DNA from: Alphaproteobacteria bacterium
Lineage (GTDB): Bacteria > Pseudomonadota > Alphaproteobacteria > Rhodobacterales > Rhodobacteraceae
DNA: 64,000 bases
Assembly (NCBI GenBank): GCA_030431825.1
Contig: JAUIIJ010000015.1
Location: 26,094-90,093, forward strand
Reading direction: 5' to 3'
Shown here one piece after another: positions 9,259 through 18,295 of this stretch (position 1 is its first letter; the number at the start of each line of letters is the position of its first letter). The translations under genes and the position numbers were made by a program. Below the pieces are notes generated by a model. It made no database searches and was not told the DNA's origin. It saw only the letters and a program-made list of their open reading frames with translations.

Positions 9259-10007
9259 TCTCGATCCGCGGTGTGAAACATTCGATTCAGGGAAAGCCGA
9301 TCCTGCAGGACATCAACCTCGATCTGCCACGCGGGGGTGTGACCGCATTGATCGGACCAAACGGGGCCGGCAAATCAACCCTGTTGTCACTGATTGCGCG
9401 CCTGCAACCTCTCGGCACCGGCACGATCAGGGTCGATGCGCTGCAAATCGGATCCTGTTCGGATGCGGCATTGGCGCGGGTTCTGGCAATCATGCCGCAA
9501 TCCGCGCAGATCTCCGCACGTCTGCGCGTCGGCGAGGCGGTCATGATGGGCCGCTATCCGTGGCATCGTGGCCGCCCCGGCAAGCGCGACGGTGAAATAG
9601 TCGAGGAAACCCTGCGGTTGTTTTCCCTCACCTCACTGGCCGATCGGTTTCTCGATGAGATCTCCGGTGGTCAGCGGCAACGCGCGATGGTCGCAATGGC
9701 CTACGCGCAGGAAACCGATTATCTTTTGCTGGATGAGCCACTGAACAATCTGGACATCGCCGCATCACGTCACCTGATGAGGCTGCTCAGGCAGATGGCC
9801 GACACCGGCCGGAAAAGCATCGTGATCGTACTGCACGACATCAACTATGCCGCCGCCTTCGCCGACCGCGTGGTTGTCATGCGCGAGGGACGGATTGTTG
9901 CGGACGGCGCTCCGGGTGCCGTCATCACCCCCGCCCTGATGGCGGACGTGTTCGAAACTGATGCAAAAGTGCATCTGGTCGATGACCGGCCTGTGGTGCT
10001 CGTGTGA
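9255..10007 (+). CDS. Iron-siderophore ABC transporter ATPase (FepC/FecE-like)
   Basis: 250 residues from the ATG at 9255. Walker A GPNGAGKST, signature motif ISGGQRQRAMVAMA, Walker B DYLLLDEPLNNLD and the switch histidine in IVIVLHDINYAAAFAD are all present. It energises import through the two FecCD permeases. It is the last ABC gene; the TonB-dependent receptor gene follows after 128 bp with its own upstream region. Confidence 0.93.
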   Translation: MISIRGVKHSIQGKPILQDINLDLPRGGVTALIGPNGAGKSTLLSLIARLQPLGTGTIRVDALQIGSCSDAALARVLAIMPQSAQISARLRVGEAVMMGRYPWHRGRPGKRDGEIVEETLRLFSLTSLADRFLDEISGGQRQRAMVAMAYAQETDYLLLDEPLNNLDIAASRHLMRLLRQMADTGRKSIVIVLHDINYAAAFADRVVVMREGRIVADGAPGAVITPALMADVFETDAKVHLVDDRPVVLV

Positions 10008-10135
10008 AATCCGGCCTGCAATACTTGACCAATTAACTAAGAGACCCTAAGCGGACCGCGACAGCGAGCGAGAGCCGGCGCACGCGCCCTGGCCTGCCAG
10101 CCAATTCCGACAAGAAAAACGAGAGGGCAGGACAC

Positions 10136-12079
10136 ATGGTTCTGACAAGAAAGGCCGCGCTGCTGGCCTCGGCGGCGGTACTTTGCGCCGGCACGGCGGC
10201 CGCACAGGAAGCATTCGAACTGGATATCATCCGCGTCGAATCCGACGAGGCGCAGGAGACCCTGGGGAACACCAGGATCACCACCGAGGAAATCCAGGCC
10301 CGCAACCCGTCGTCGATGGCAGAGGTATTTGACGGGGAATCCGAAATCGTGTCCAGCGGCGGTGCCGCGATCGCCCAGAAGGTTGTGGTACACGGGATCG
10401 AGGAAAGCCTGTTGTCGGTGACCATTGATGGTGCCCGCCAGAACAAGTCGGCCTTCCATCATACGGGCAACGTCCTGATGGATCCGTCGCTGCTCAAGCA
10501 GGTCGAGATCAGTTCGGGCCTCGCCCCGGCAGATGCCGGTCCGGGTGCGCTCGCTGGTCTCATCGCCTATGAAACCATCGATGCGCGCGACGTTCTGGAA
10601 GCGGGGCAGACATTCGGCGGCAATGCACTGCTCAGCTATGGTGACAACGGTGACAGCTTCCGCAGGTCGCTGACGGTCTACGGCCAGGCCGGCGGTTTCG
10701 AATACCTGCTGAACGGCGTTGCGACCACCGGTGACGACTACGAGGACGGCGCGGGCAATGTCGTACCGGGCACGCAACCGGACCTGAGCGCGTTTACCGG
10801 CAAATTCGCCTATACCACCGACAACGGCAAACGGTTCGAATTTGCGGCCAACCAGACCAAGGACAACGGCGATCGTGCCATGCAGCAGGGTCCTGGCGGC
10901 TACTATTTCGCACGCCCGGATTTCGCAGGCGTTGCAGGACGCGACAGCGTTTATCTGCCCGCCCTGTCAGAGCGCACATCCTATACGTTCACCTATACCG
11001 ACGAAGCACCCAGCGGCGCCTTCGCGCCGATGGTGCAACTCAGCTATAATGAGCAATACACCGAGGCAGGCGCCGCCATCGGCACCAATGACAGCCTGAG
11101 CGGCAAGATCGAGAATGATTTCACGCTGGCCAACGGGACCCTGACCGCAGGCATCGACTTCTTTCACGACACGGCGACGCCCGAAGGCCCGCTGACGACC
11201 CCGACGGGCAAGGAAACGCTGGATAACATCGGTCTCTATGCGCAGATGCGGCAGGATATCGGCGACCGGCTGTCCCTGTCCTATGGTGGACGTATCGACA
11301 GCCAGCGTTACGAACTGGCCGATGGCAGCACATACAACGAAACCGGCGTCAGCCTGAACGCGCAGGCGGATGTGGTTCTGAGCAACACCCTGACCTTCAA
11401 TATCGGTGCCGCGTCGAGCTGGGGCGGATTCGAGCTCAGCGAAGCGTCGCTCATCAACCTTGGCGGAGCATGGGTCTATGGAACGCCCGAAGCCTCGCGC
11501 GGCGACAATGCCCGGATCGGTCTGCGTTATGAAAGCGGTCCGTGGGAAGCCAGCGGGGCACTGTTCTATACCAAGGTCAATGACGTCAACGACGTGCTGA
11601 CCGCCAGCCGCGAGCTTGCCGACCTGACGTCGAAGGGGTTTGACGCATCGGTGGGATATTTCGGCGAGCGCGGGTTCATTCGCGTCAACTATACCGACGC
11701 GGACGTCAAGCTCGACGGAGCGCCGATTTCCTCGACGGCCTATTACTACGGTCGCCCGGTCGGACAGATTTTCGGCATTTCCGCAGGCTACGCCGTGACA
11801 CCCGACATCGCCATCGGCGGCACCGCCGAGATTGCGCTGCAGAACGACGATACGGATGGCGTCGGCGGGATGAGTGCGCTGCCCGGCTACGAAGTGGTCA
11901 ATGTCTATGCGACCTATACGCCGCCGTCGTATCAGAACATCGAATTCAGGCTGGATGTCCGCAACCTCTTTGACGAAACCTATGTCTCGCGTGCATCCGA
12001 CGGCAATGGGTTGTCAAACGTGGTCGCGCTGAACGAGCCCGGGCGCAGCGTCTTCTTGACCGCCTCGCTCAAGTTCTGA
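10136..12079 (+). CDS. TonB-dependent outer membrane receptor
   Basis: 647 residues, with a signal peptide ending AAAQ near residue 22. A plug domain follows (TRITTEEIQARNPSSMAEVFDGESEIV, then VEISSGLAPADAGPGALAGLI) and then a beta-barrel ending in LTASLKF with a terminal aromatic residue, as outer membrane barrels require. It sits directly downstream of the siderophore ABC genes, so a ferric-siderophore is the likely ligand; haem receptors have a similar layout and are the alternative. No tonB, exbB or exbD is nearby. An AGAGGG ribosome binding site precedes the ATG. Confidence 0.9.
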   Translation: MVLTRKAALLASAAVLCAGTAAAQEAFELDIIRVESDEAQETLGNTRITTEEIQARNPSSMAEVFDGESEIVSSGGAAIAQKVVVHGIEESLLSVTIDGARQNKSAFHHTGNVLMDPSLLKQVEISSGLAPADAGPGALAGLIAYETIDARDVLEAGQTFGGNALLSYGDNGDSFRRSLTVYGQAGGFEYLLNGVATTGDDYEDGAGNVVPGTQPDLSAFTGKFAYTTDNGKRFEFAANQTKDNGDRAMQQGPGGYYFARPDFAGVAGRDSVYLPALSERTSYTFTYTDEAPSGAFAPMVQLSYNEQYTEAGAAIGTNDSLSGKIENDFTLANGTLTAGIDFFHDTATPEGPLTTPTGKETLDNIGLYAQMRQDIGDRLSLSYGGRIDSQRYELADGSTYNETGVSLNAQADVVLSNTLTFNIGAASSWGGFELSEASLINLGGAWVYGTPEASRGDNARIGLRYESGPWEASGALFYTKVNDVNDVLTASRELADLTSKGFDASVGYFGERGFIRVNYTDADVKLDGAPISSTAYYYGRPVGQIFGISAGYAVTPDIAIGGTAEIALQNDDTDGVGGMSALPGYEVVNVYATYTPPSYQNIEFRLDVRNLFDETYVSRASDGNGLSNVVALNEPGRSVFLTASLKF

Positions 12080-12086
12080 CAAGCGG

Positions 12087-12113
12087 CCGGGCGCGGGTTC
12101 AACCTGCGCCCGG
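12087..12113. terminator. Strong hairpin after the TonB receptor
   Basis: A near-perfect inverted repeat of 27 bp, with arms CCGGGCGCGGG and CCTGCGCCCGG (one G-T wobble) and a very short loop, begins 8 bp after the receptor stop. No T-run follows, so it may act as a GC-rich terminator or as an mRNA 3' stabiliser. Confidence 0.6.
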
Positions 12114-12244
12114 TCTCGCACACCCCACAGGGCCAGGAACCAAAGCGATCCTGGGCAGGCGCGTTTTGACAACGCCAGGGGGATGTTCCATGCGTCGCCT
12201 GCGTGTCTGCATGCCGTTTCATGGCCAGCCGCTGACGCGCGCGG

Positions 12245-13147
12245 CTAGGTCGGCCTCTTCCAGGGTGCCCCTGCAGAGAACTCCTTGGTCAAATGATCGA
12301 TCAAGGCGCGAAGTTTTGCCGGTATGGGCTGGACCGGCGGCCAAACCGCGTGGATCGGCAGGGGACGGTTTGCCGTCTGAGGCAGCAAACGCTCGAGCGT
12401 GCCTTCTGCAAATGCCGGTTCGGCGAGAAAACCCGGCAACATGGCAAACCCGACCCCGGCAATGGCGAGATCGCGTATTGCCTCGCCGTTGTTGATAGTC
12501 ATCACCTCGGAAACGGCAGGTCTCACCCGGCCAAAGCGCCACAATTCGGCATTGGGCATGTGGCTGTAGCCGATCACCGGTTGACCGGTCAGATCTTGCG
12601 GCGTCTCTGGCCGGCCAAGCCTTTCAAGCAGGTCCGGAGCGGCACAAGGCATCGAGCTGTCCTCGCACAGCTTGCGCGCCATCAGCGCGCTGTCTGCGAG
12701 CGGCCCGATACGGATCGCCAGGTCCGCGCCCGTCCGCGCAAGGTCGATGAACCGGTCATCGTAATCCACCCGCAGGGTCAGCCCCGGATGCGCGGCGGCG
12801 AAACGTGCCAGTATGGGGGACAGGTACAGGGTGCCGAAACTGACCGGAGCCGCGATCGACAGCATGCCGCGGATCTGCTGATCTCCACCCGAGCCTGCCG
12901 CCTCTGCTGCGGCGCGAAGATCCGCGAGGGCCGGGCGGATACGGTCGGCCAGCCGGTGTGCGGCCTCGGTGGGTACGATCCTGCCGGCATTGCGACGAAA
13001 CAGCGCCGCGTCCAGTTCCAGTTCAAGATCGCTGATGCGCTTGCTGACCACCGATTTCGACAGGTTCAGCCGCGCCGCCGCCGCCGTCACGGTGCCGAGT
13101 TCCATCACCGTCAGCAACGTATCCAACTGATCGAGATCGTATCGCAT
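12245..13147 (-). CDS. LysR-family transcriptional regulator
   Basis: 300 residues from the ATG at 13147; an upstream ATG at 13162 in the same frame would add five residues. The N-terminal winged helix-turn-helix is clear (LDTLLTVMELGTVTAAAARLNLSKSVVSKRISDLE), followed by a periplasmic-binding-protein-like effector domain. The subgroup looks like the CrgA/DsdC-type regulators. There is no divergent target gene: the next gene upstream ends 224 bp away on the same strand. Target and effector are unknown. Confidence 0.9.
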   Translation of the reverse strand: MRYDLDQLDTLLTVMELGTVTAAAARLNLSKSVVSKRISDLELELDAALFRRNAGRIVPTEAAHRLADRIRPALADLRAAAEAAGSGGDQQIRGMLSIAAPVSFGTLYLSPILARFAAAHPGLTLRVDYDDRFIDLARTGADLAIRIGPLADSALMARKLCEDSSMPCAAPDLLERLGRPETPQDLTGQPVIGYSHMPNAELWRFGRVRPAVSEVMTINNGEAIRDLAIAGVGFAMLPGFLAEPAFAEGTLERLLPQTANRPLPIHAVWPPVQPIPAKLRALIDHLTKEFSAGAPWKRPT

Positions 13148-13370
13148 TGTGCAAGGCCCCATTCCAGACGTCCGGACTTGTCGAACGCTGCCTGTTTTCG
13201 CGGATCTCGGACGTGGTACGGTCCGCCCCGCAATATCCCGTGTCGCAAGAAAGAGCGGGATTGCAACGCATTTTTGCGTGATCGAAATGATCGCGTCCCC
13301 GACCTGTCCGGGAGGTCACGTCAGCAACACATTCACTCCGGAAGTCGCAGGCACCAATTCCGACCTACTC

Positions 13371-13928
13371 TCATGACATGGCGGCGGTGCCGGAATGTCG
13401 TTTCGTTCCGGCCAGGGAACGGCGAAAAATATGGGGCGATACGACCAACCTTGTTCCCGGAGTGGCACGTTCCACGATCCAGCGGAGATGATCGCGCCGG
13501 AAGGCGATGCAACCTTCGGTCGGGTATCCGGGCCTGCGCCATTGATGCAGGAATATCGCCGAACCCGCTCCGGGCAACGCGCGGGGCCAGTTCCAATCGG
13601 TCATCAGCACCAGGTCGTAGAGCGGATCGGCGCGGCGCAGCGCTTCGTGGCTGTACCCGTGGGGCTTGCGGACGTGCAGATTGTACTCGGGATCGCGCGG
13701 ATCGTCCGACCACAGGTCAACCGGCCCTACCGGGCATGCCCAGGGCGCGGGGCGCGCCATCCGGTCGGGACGGTACAGCAGGCCGACAATGCGATGAACG
13801 CCTGCCGGCGTCGCACCATCGCCCTCGCGCTTGCCGACGGTGACGCCGCCCTTGCCGATCGAGCAGGGAAAGCGGCGCCCGGCAAATCGAACCCCCGTGG
13901 GGGTCAGCACCATATCCCTCACGCTCAC
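13371..13928 (-). CDS. L,D-transpeptidase (YkuD) family protein
   Basis: 185 residues. The catalytic stretch IFLHQWRRPGYPTEGCIAF contains the conserved histidine and the GC of the YkuD active site, and TPAGVHRIVG and NLHVRKPHGYSHEAL fit the same fold. Such enzymes make 3-3 cross-links or attach lipoproteins in peptidoglycan; this short subgroup has no clear signal peptide, so export is uncertain. The ATG overlaps the ribA stop by 4 nt, giving an unusual ribA-transpeptidase operon. Confidence 0.85.
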   Translation of the reverse strand: MSVRDMVLTPTGVRFAGRRFPCSIGKGGVTVGKREGDGATPAGVHRIVGLLYRPDRMARPAPWACPVGPVDLWSDDPRDPEYNLHVRKPHGYSHEALRRADPLYDLVLMTDWNWPRALPGAGSAIFLHQWRRPGYPTEGCIAFRRDHLRWIVERATPGTRLVVSPHIFRRSLAGTKRHSGTAAMS

Positions 13929-15016
13929 AGCAGGTGGCCGGATTTCGCTGCCTTGGTCGCCAGGTATCCGGTGTTGAATGCGGTTTCACCCACCTTCAGC
14001 GGCACGCGCTCGGCCACGCGGATGCCGGTTTTCTCCATCATCGCGATCTTGGCCGGATTGTTCGTGAGCAACCGCACCGACGAGAACCCCAGTGATTTCA
14101 GGATGTCGGACCCAAGTCGAAAATCGCGTTCGTCATCCTCGAAACCGAGGCGGTGGTTGGCCTCGACCGTGTCAAAGCCCTGATCCTGAAGGCTGTAGGC
14201 GCGCATCTTGTTGGCAAGTCCGATACCCCGGCCTTCCTGGTTGAGATACAGCAACACCCCCGCGCCCTCGGCCCCCATCTGCGCCATGGCCGCGCGCAAT
14301 TGCGGACCGCAATCGCATTTGAGACTGCCCAGCAGGTCGCCGGTAAAGCAGGCCGAATGCAGCCGCGCAAGAACCGGCTGGTCACGCTTTGGCTTTCCGA
14401 TTTCCACCGCGTAATGTTCTTCGCCGCCGTCTTCGGGGCGAAAGACATGCAGCCGACCGGCATCGGATACCTGCATCGGCAGGCGGGCGCTGACAATATC
14501 GTCGAGCGGGCTGCGGTCGTTCAATTGCCGGCTGGCCTGCTCGTGATCGATCAGCGTCAGACCGTTCCGGGCCGCAAACAGCGCCGGTTCGCTCACCGGC
14601 ACCGCGACCACCGCAGGCAGCAGGCGCGCGGCCTTGGCCAGCTTCAGCGCCGCACGGTGCAGATCGGCGTTGCCGCCGCGTTCCGACATCAGCGGTCCTT
14701 TCATCGGTGCGATCAGATCGTCGGCGGGATCGGCGACCGACCGGACCCAGTTCGCATCTGCATCCGCGGGCATGATGATCCGCGCGAGATCGCCATCATA
14801 AGCCCGCGCCTTGAGCGTTTCCGTCCGACGTGCGGTGATGGCCACGACCGGCCTGTCCGCCACCGCGCGCAGGTCGGCCAGGCGATCCCCGGTCAGGGTT
14901 TCCGCGGACAGGACGAGGATCGCCGCTTCGTTATCGGCGAGGACAACCGGCACCCCCATGCGCAGGTCGGCGCGCGCGCGGGCCAGCAATTCGGAGAGGT
15001 CGGGCCTGAGACTCAT
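13925..15016 (-). CDS. ribA: GTP cyclohydrolase II with N-terminal extension
   Basis: 363 residues from the ATG at 15016. The C-terminal ~200 residues are GTP cyclohydrolase II: the zinc cysteines in HSACFTGDLLGSLKCDCG, then LLYLNQEGRGIGLANKMRAY and the substrate loop LTNNPAKIAMMEKTGI. The enzyme opens GTP to start riboflavin synthesis. The first ~150 residues resemble a degenerate RibB-like domain and lack obvious catalytic signatures, as in many alphaproteobacterial long RibA proteins. Divergent from the AAA ATPase gene; the 172-bp gap contains an inverted repeat GTTCCT-N5-AGGAAC. Confidence 0.93.
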   Translation of the reverse strand: MSLRPDLSELLARARADLRMGVPVVLADNEAAILVLSAETLTGDRLADLRAVADRPVVAITARRTETLKARAYDGDLARIIMPADADANWVRSVADPADDLIAPMKGPLMSERGGNADLHRAALKLAKAARLLPAVVAVPVSEPALFAARNGLTLIDHEQASRQLNDRSPLDDIVSARLPMQVSDAGRLHVFRPEDGGEEHYAVEIGKPKRDQPVLARLHSACFTGDLLGSLKCDCGPQLRAAMAQMGAEGAGVLLYLNQEGRGIGLANKMRAYSLQDQGFDTVEANHRLGFEDDERDFRLGSDILKSLGFSSVRLLTNNPAKIAMMEKTGIRVAERVPLKVGETAFNTGYLATKAAKSGHLL

Positions 15017-15036
15017 CTGATCACTTTCATTTTGCG

Positions 15037-15051
15037 TTGTTCCTAGCGCAG
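15037..15051 (-). promoter_or_regulatory. 15-bp element upstream of ribA, shared with psd
   Basis: On the minus strand this reads CTGCGCTAGGAACAA, 21 nt before the ribA ATG. The identical 15 bp occurs at 21128-21142 ahead of psd in the same orientation relative to its gene. TAGGAA could serve as a -10 element. Function is inferred from the repetition and position only. Confidence 0.35.
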
Positions 15052-15188
15052 GAACGACGCCTTTGAAACGACAAACACCCGATTTGGCGATCCCGTTTCC
15101 GCGACGATGCAATCGCGGCGCATGGCCTTGATGCGGCCCCGGAATACGCGCAATCTGGGGCAGGATTTGCGACGGAGTATGACATCGG

Positions 15189-17123
15189 ATGAGCCTGACC
15201 ACGGACCAGATGGAACTGCGCGAGGATGATATTCGCAAACATTACCCGGCGGCAGAGGCATTGCTCGCCGGGTTCGATCATGTGCCGCGCATTGCCGAGG
15301 CGCGCGAGGTATCCGCGCCCGAACGCTCCACGGGCATCGGGACGCGACGGCGGTTTCGCTCAACCACGCCGGGGCTGGTTACAAAGCGCAGCACGCGCCC
15401 GGATGGTGTACGGCTGATCGAGCGGATCGAGGCCGCGGACGCAGGCGACGTGCTGACCTCGCCGCAACAGGCCACGGTGATGCAGGCACTGCGCCGGGCG
15501 TTGTCCATATCCCTGGCAGCCGCCGAGACCTATGGCGAGGCGACCCCGCTGGCCGAATTGAAACGTGCGAATCTCGCCGGTGATCTCGCACCGGCACGCA
15601 AGAGCGAATTTACCGAACTGCTGTCCGCCGAGGCGCTGGTGACGCTGCACGTGTTCGCCAATGCCCTGGCCTACCTTCTGTCCTCGCATCTGTCCGAGGT
15701 TTCGGTCGAACTGGGCGAGGTGCAGGAGGTTCTGACCGACAATGGCATGCTGGCGCTGCATGGCGCGCTCTGGGAGCTCGACGCCAAGCTGGCCGAGCAC
15801 GCCAGCGACGACGCCCGTCTCGTCGCAAGTTGCAGCGATTTCGCGGAACAGCTCATGGAAAAGGCGGCGCTGCGGGCGCAGAACGCACCGCATCTTGCGT
15901 CGTTCACCGATGCCGTCTGGCGGGTCGAGGCGGATGACCTGACGCTGCGCGGCTTTGTTCCGGCAACGCGGGCAAAATCGACGACACTGACCATGGCGTT
16001 CAAAAAGCCGAACGAGGTCGTCGGAAACCACATTGCCAAATACCAGGCGATGAAGCTGTCCAAGATGCTCATGGCTTACGATTTCGAACGCCATCTGAAC
16101 CCGTTCGCCGAACTGGGCGGATTCATCTTTACCTTCATGGGCGATGGGAAACCGGGCACCGGCAAGACCACGTTGATCCAGATGATGGCCGGGATGATAA
16201 ACGACTACTGCCAGAATGCCGGCTATCCCTTTCGCTATCAGAACCTGAGCACCGACAACATCGACAGCTATCAGGGAAAATCCGGGCAGAATGCCAAGGC
16301 GTTCATCAACACGATCCTTGACCCGGCGGTGATCGGGTTCGGCACCATCGACGACATCGACCAGCTGGCCGGCAAACGCGGCGACCGGCAATCGAGCGCG
16401 GGACAGCTCGAGATCACGGCCGTCCTGATGGAGAGCTTTGCAGGGGCCAATACGGTCGTGCGCGGCAACTGCACCTTTGGCATGTTCTCGAACTATCCCG
16501 AGAACGTCGATGACGCCCTGCGCCAGCGCGCCGGTGCGCGTTTCCTCGTTGACGGCCCACAGACGCGCGAGGACTACATCGACATCCTGGCCCTTCTGAT
16601 GGGCAACAACCACGAGATTCCGCTGGGCGATCACGCGTTATACGCGGCGCAGGAGATCAAGACCGCCGTGGCGGCCAGCTTCGAGGGTCACAATCGCCCC
16701 CACGAAGACAGCTTGCGCGCGGTGTTCGACCGGGTTCGCGACGAGGTCGGCGAACTGGACACGATTGCGAGGATGGGAACCTACCTGAAGGCGATCCAGC
16801 AGGCGGACGAACGGTTTACCGGCCGCGCGATCAAGAACATCACCGACGCGGTCAAGGTACGGGCGATGGATTTCGAACTGCCCGACGAATGGATGGAGAA
16901 CCCCGACCTGTTCCTGTTCAGGGATTACGATACCAAGAAGGCGATGATTGCCGATCTGCGGGTGCCGATCACCACCGATATGGTCCTGCAAGAGATCAAC
17001 CGCTATGCCGACAGCGAATTCCGCTATGCGGACAAGTCGGATGAAGCGGCGATCGAGGCGATGGTGCGGGATTATGGCCGCACCGAAGAGGCCAAGCGGC
17101 GATATCTGGAGACCAAGAGCTGA
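15189..17123 (+). CDS. Large AAA-family ATPase of unknown role
   Basis: 644 residues, cytoplasmic, with no membrane segment. The N-terminal ~300 residues are helical with no domain I recognise. The C-terminal half is an AAA-type P-loop ATPase: Walker A GDGKPGTGKTTLIQ near residue 320, a Walker B-like GFGTIDDIDQLAG, then a sensor-like GNCTFGMFSNYPENVDDALRQRAGARF that ends in the arginine-rich region. The substrate and pathway are not evident. It diverges from ribA and has no operon partner. Confidence 0.7.
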   Translation: MSLTTDQMELREDDIRKHYPAAEALLAGFDHVPRIAEAREVSAPERSTGIGTRRRFRSTTPGLVTKRSTRPDGVRLIERIEAADAGDVLTSPQQATVMQALRRALSISLAAAETYGEATPLAELKRANLAGDLAPARKSEFTELLSAEALVTLHVFANALAYLLSSHLSEVSVELGEVQEVLTDNGMLALHGALWELDAKLAEHASDDARLVASCSDFAEQLMEKAALRAQNAPHLASFTDAVWRVEADDLTLRGFVPATRAKSTTLTMAFKKPNEVVGNHIAKYQAMKLSKMLMAYDFERHLNPFAELGGFIFTFMGDGKPGTGKTTLIQMMAGMINDYCQNAGYPFRYQNLSTDNIDSYQGKSGQNAKAFINTILDPAVIGFGTIDDIDQLAGKRGDRQSSAGQLEITAVLMESFAGANTVVRGNCTFGMFSNYPENVDDALRQRAGARFLVDGPQTREDYIDILALLMGNNHEIPLGDHALYAAQEIKTAVAASFEGHNRPHEDSLRAVFDRVRDEVGELDTIARMGTYLKAIQQADERFTGRAIKNITDAVKVRAMDFELPDEWMENPDLFLFRDYDTKKAMIADLRVPITTDMVLQEINRYADSEFRYADKSDEAAIEAMVRDYGRTEEAKRRYLETKS

Positions 17124-17280
17124 GATGCGGCGGTTCACCGTCGTTACCGCGATGACGGACAGCTTTCTTGAAAGAGCGTCTTCGCGCAGGCGCGCGACCG
17201 TGGCAAACCTGTTTCGATACCGTGTTTCCGTTTGCCGGCGCGGCAACGGCTCCCGGGTCGGTTAAGGAAGGCAGGTAGGT

Positions 17281-18195
17281 TTGGGCGAAACCATGATCAC
17301 CATCGCGGCTGTCCTGTCCTGGGCCGTTCTCAGTGTCGCCAGTCGCGTCGTGCTGGTCAATTTCGGGCTCGATCCGTGGATGTTCAGTTTCCTGCAACTC
17401 GTGGCCGGCGGCATCACCCTGTTGGCGATCGGCTATCGCGGGGCACGGGCGCGGCGAAGCTTTACAAGAGTGTCCACCTGGGCCCTGGGCGCGCTCCGGG
17501 TGCTCTCGGCTGCGCTGTATACCGCCGTGCTGGCATCCATCAGCGTGCTGGAAGCCGGGACAATAGGTGCGATCAATCTGCCCGTTGTCGCGCTTGTGGT
17601 GCTGCTCTGGAGCCGCACGTGGCCACGCCCTATGGCCTGGCCCGGTCACATTCTCATCCTTGTGGCGGTTGCGTGGATGGCAATGCGGCTGCAGAGCGAT
17701 ACCCGCGCCGTTGTCATGGGTCTGATGGGTCTGAACGCGCTGTGTCTCGCGGGGATGAACCTGATTGCCGAGCATCATCCCGAGAACAGGTCTGCCACAC
17801 CGGCGGGGCGCGCGTGGTTTTCCGGCGTGGTGCTGGCGATCACGGCAGCGGTTTTCCTCGTCGTGCGTGTCCTGCAGGGTGCGGACGTCCTGGGCGCGTT
17901 CAGCCTGCCGCTCATCCTCTCCGGTATTGCAGTCGGAGTGTTTCTGAGGGCACCGTCGATGTTCCTGACCTTCTGGGCCATCAGTGTCGCGGGCGCTCAG
18001 GGCTATACGGCCGCGATTGCGTTCCTGCCATTGTTTGGTATGGCCCTTGAACAGGGGGCGATCGCGATGGGCCTGCTCGATACGTCCCGCTTTCAATATG
18101 AATTCCTGTATATCGCGATACTTGCCCTGATCGGCACATTGGTCGTCTGGACGGCTAATAGGGCCGCACATCAGACGGCGCAAAGCCGCGAGTGA
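17281..18195 (+). CDS. DMT/EamA-like transporter
   Basis: 304 residues from a TTG at 17281 preceded by AAGGAAGG at 9 nt; an ATG at 17293 is the alternative. About ten hydrophobic segments in two halves suggest the drug/metabolite transporter fold (VLSWAVLSVASRVVLVNFGLDPWMFSFLQL is like an EamA start), but the match is weaker than for the DMT gene at 29616. It would sit in the inner membrane; the substrate is unknown. It lies directly upstream of pheT, where pheS is found in many bacteria. Confidence 0.65.
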   Translation: MGETMITIAAVLSWAVLSVASRVVLVNFGLDPWMFSFLQLVAGGITLLAIGYRGARARRSFTRVSTWALGALRVLSAALYTAVLASISVLEAGTIGAINLPVVALVVLLWSRTWPRPMAWPGHILILVAVAWMAMRLQSDTRAVVMGLMGLNALCLAGMNLIAEHHPENRSATPAGRAWFSGVVLAITAAVFLVVRVLQGADVLGAFSLPLILSGIAVGVFLRAPSMFLTFWAISVAGAQGYTAAIAFLPLFGMALEQGAIAMGLLDTSRFQYEFLYIAILALIGTLVVWTANRAAHQTAQSRE

Positions 18196-18295
18196 TGCGG
18201 GTGGCGTCCGTGGAAACGCATGCGCCCGGCTTGCACACCGGCGATTTCTTTGCCATTGCCTGCGGCAACGCGAACTGACCGCAAGGGCCCGTGCC

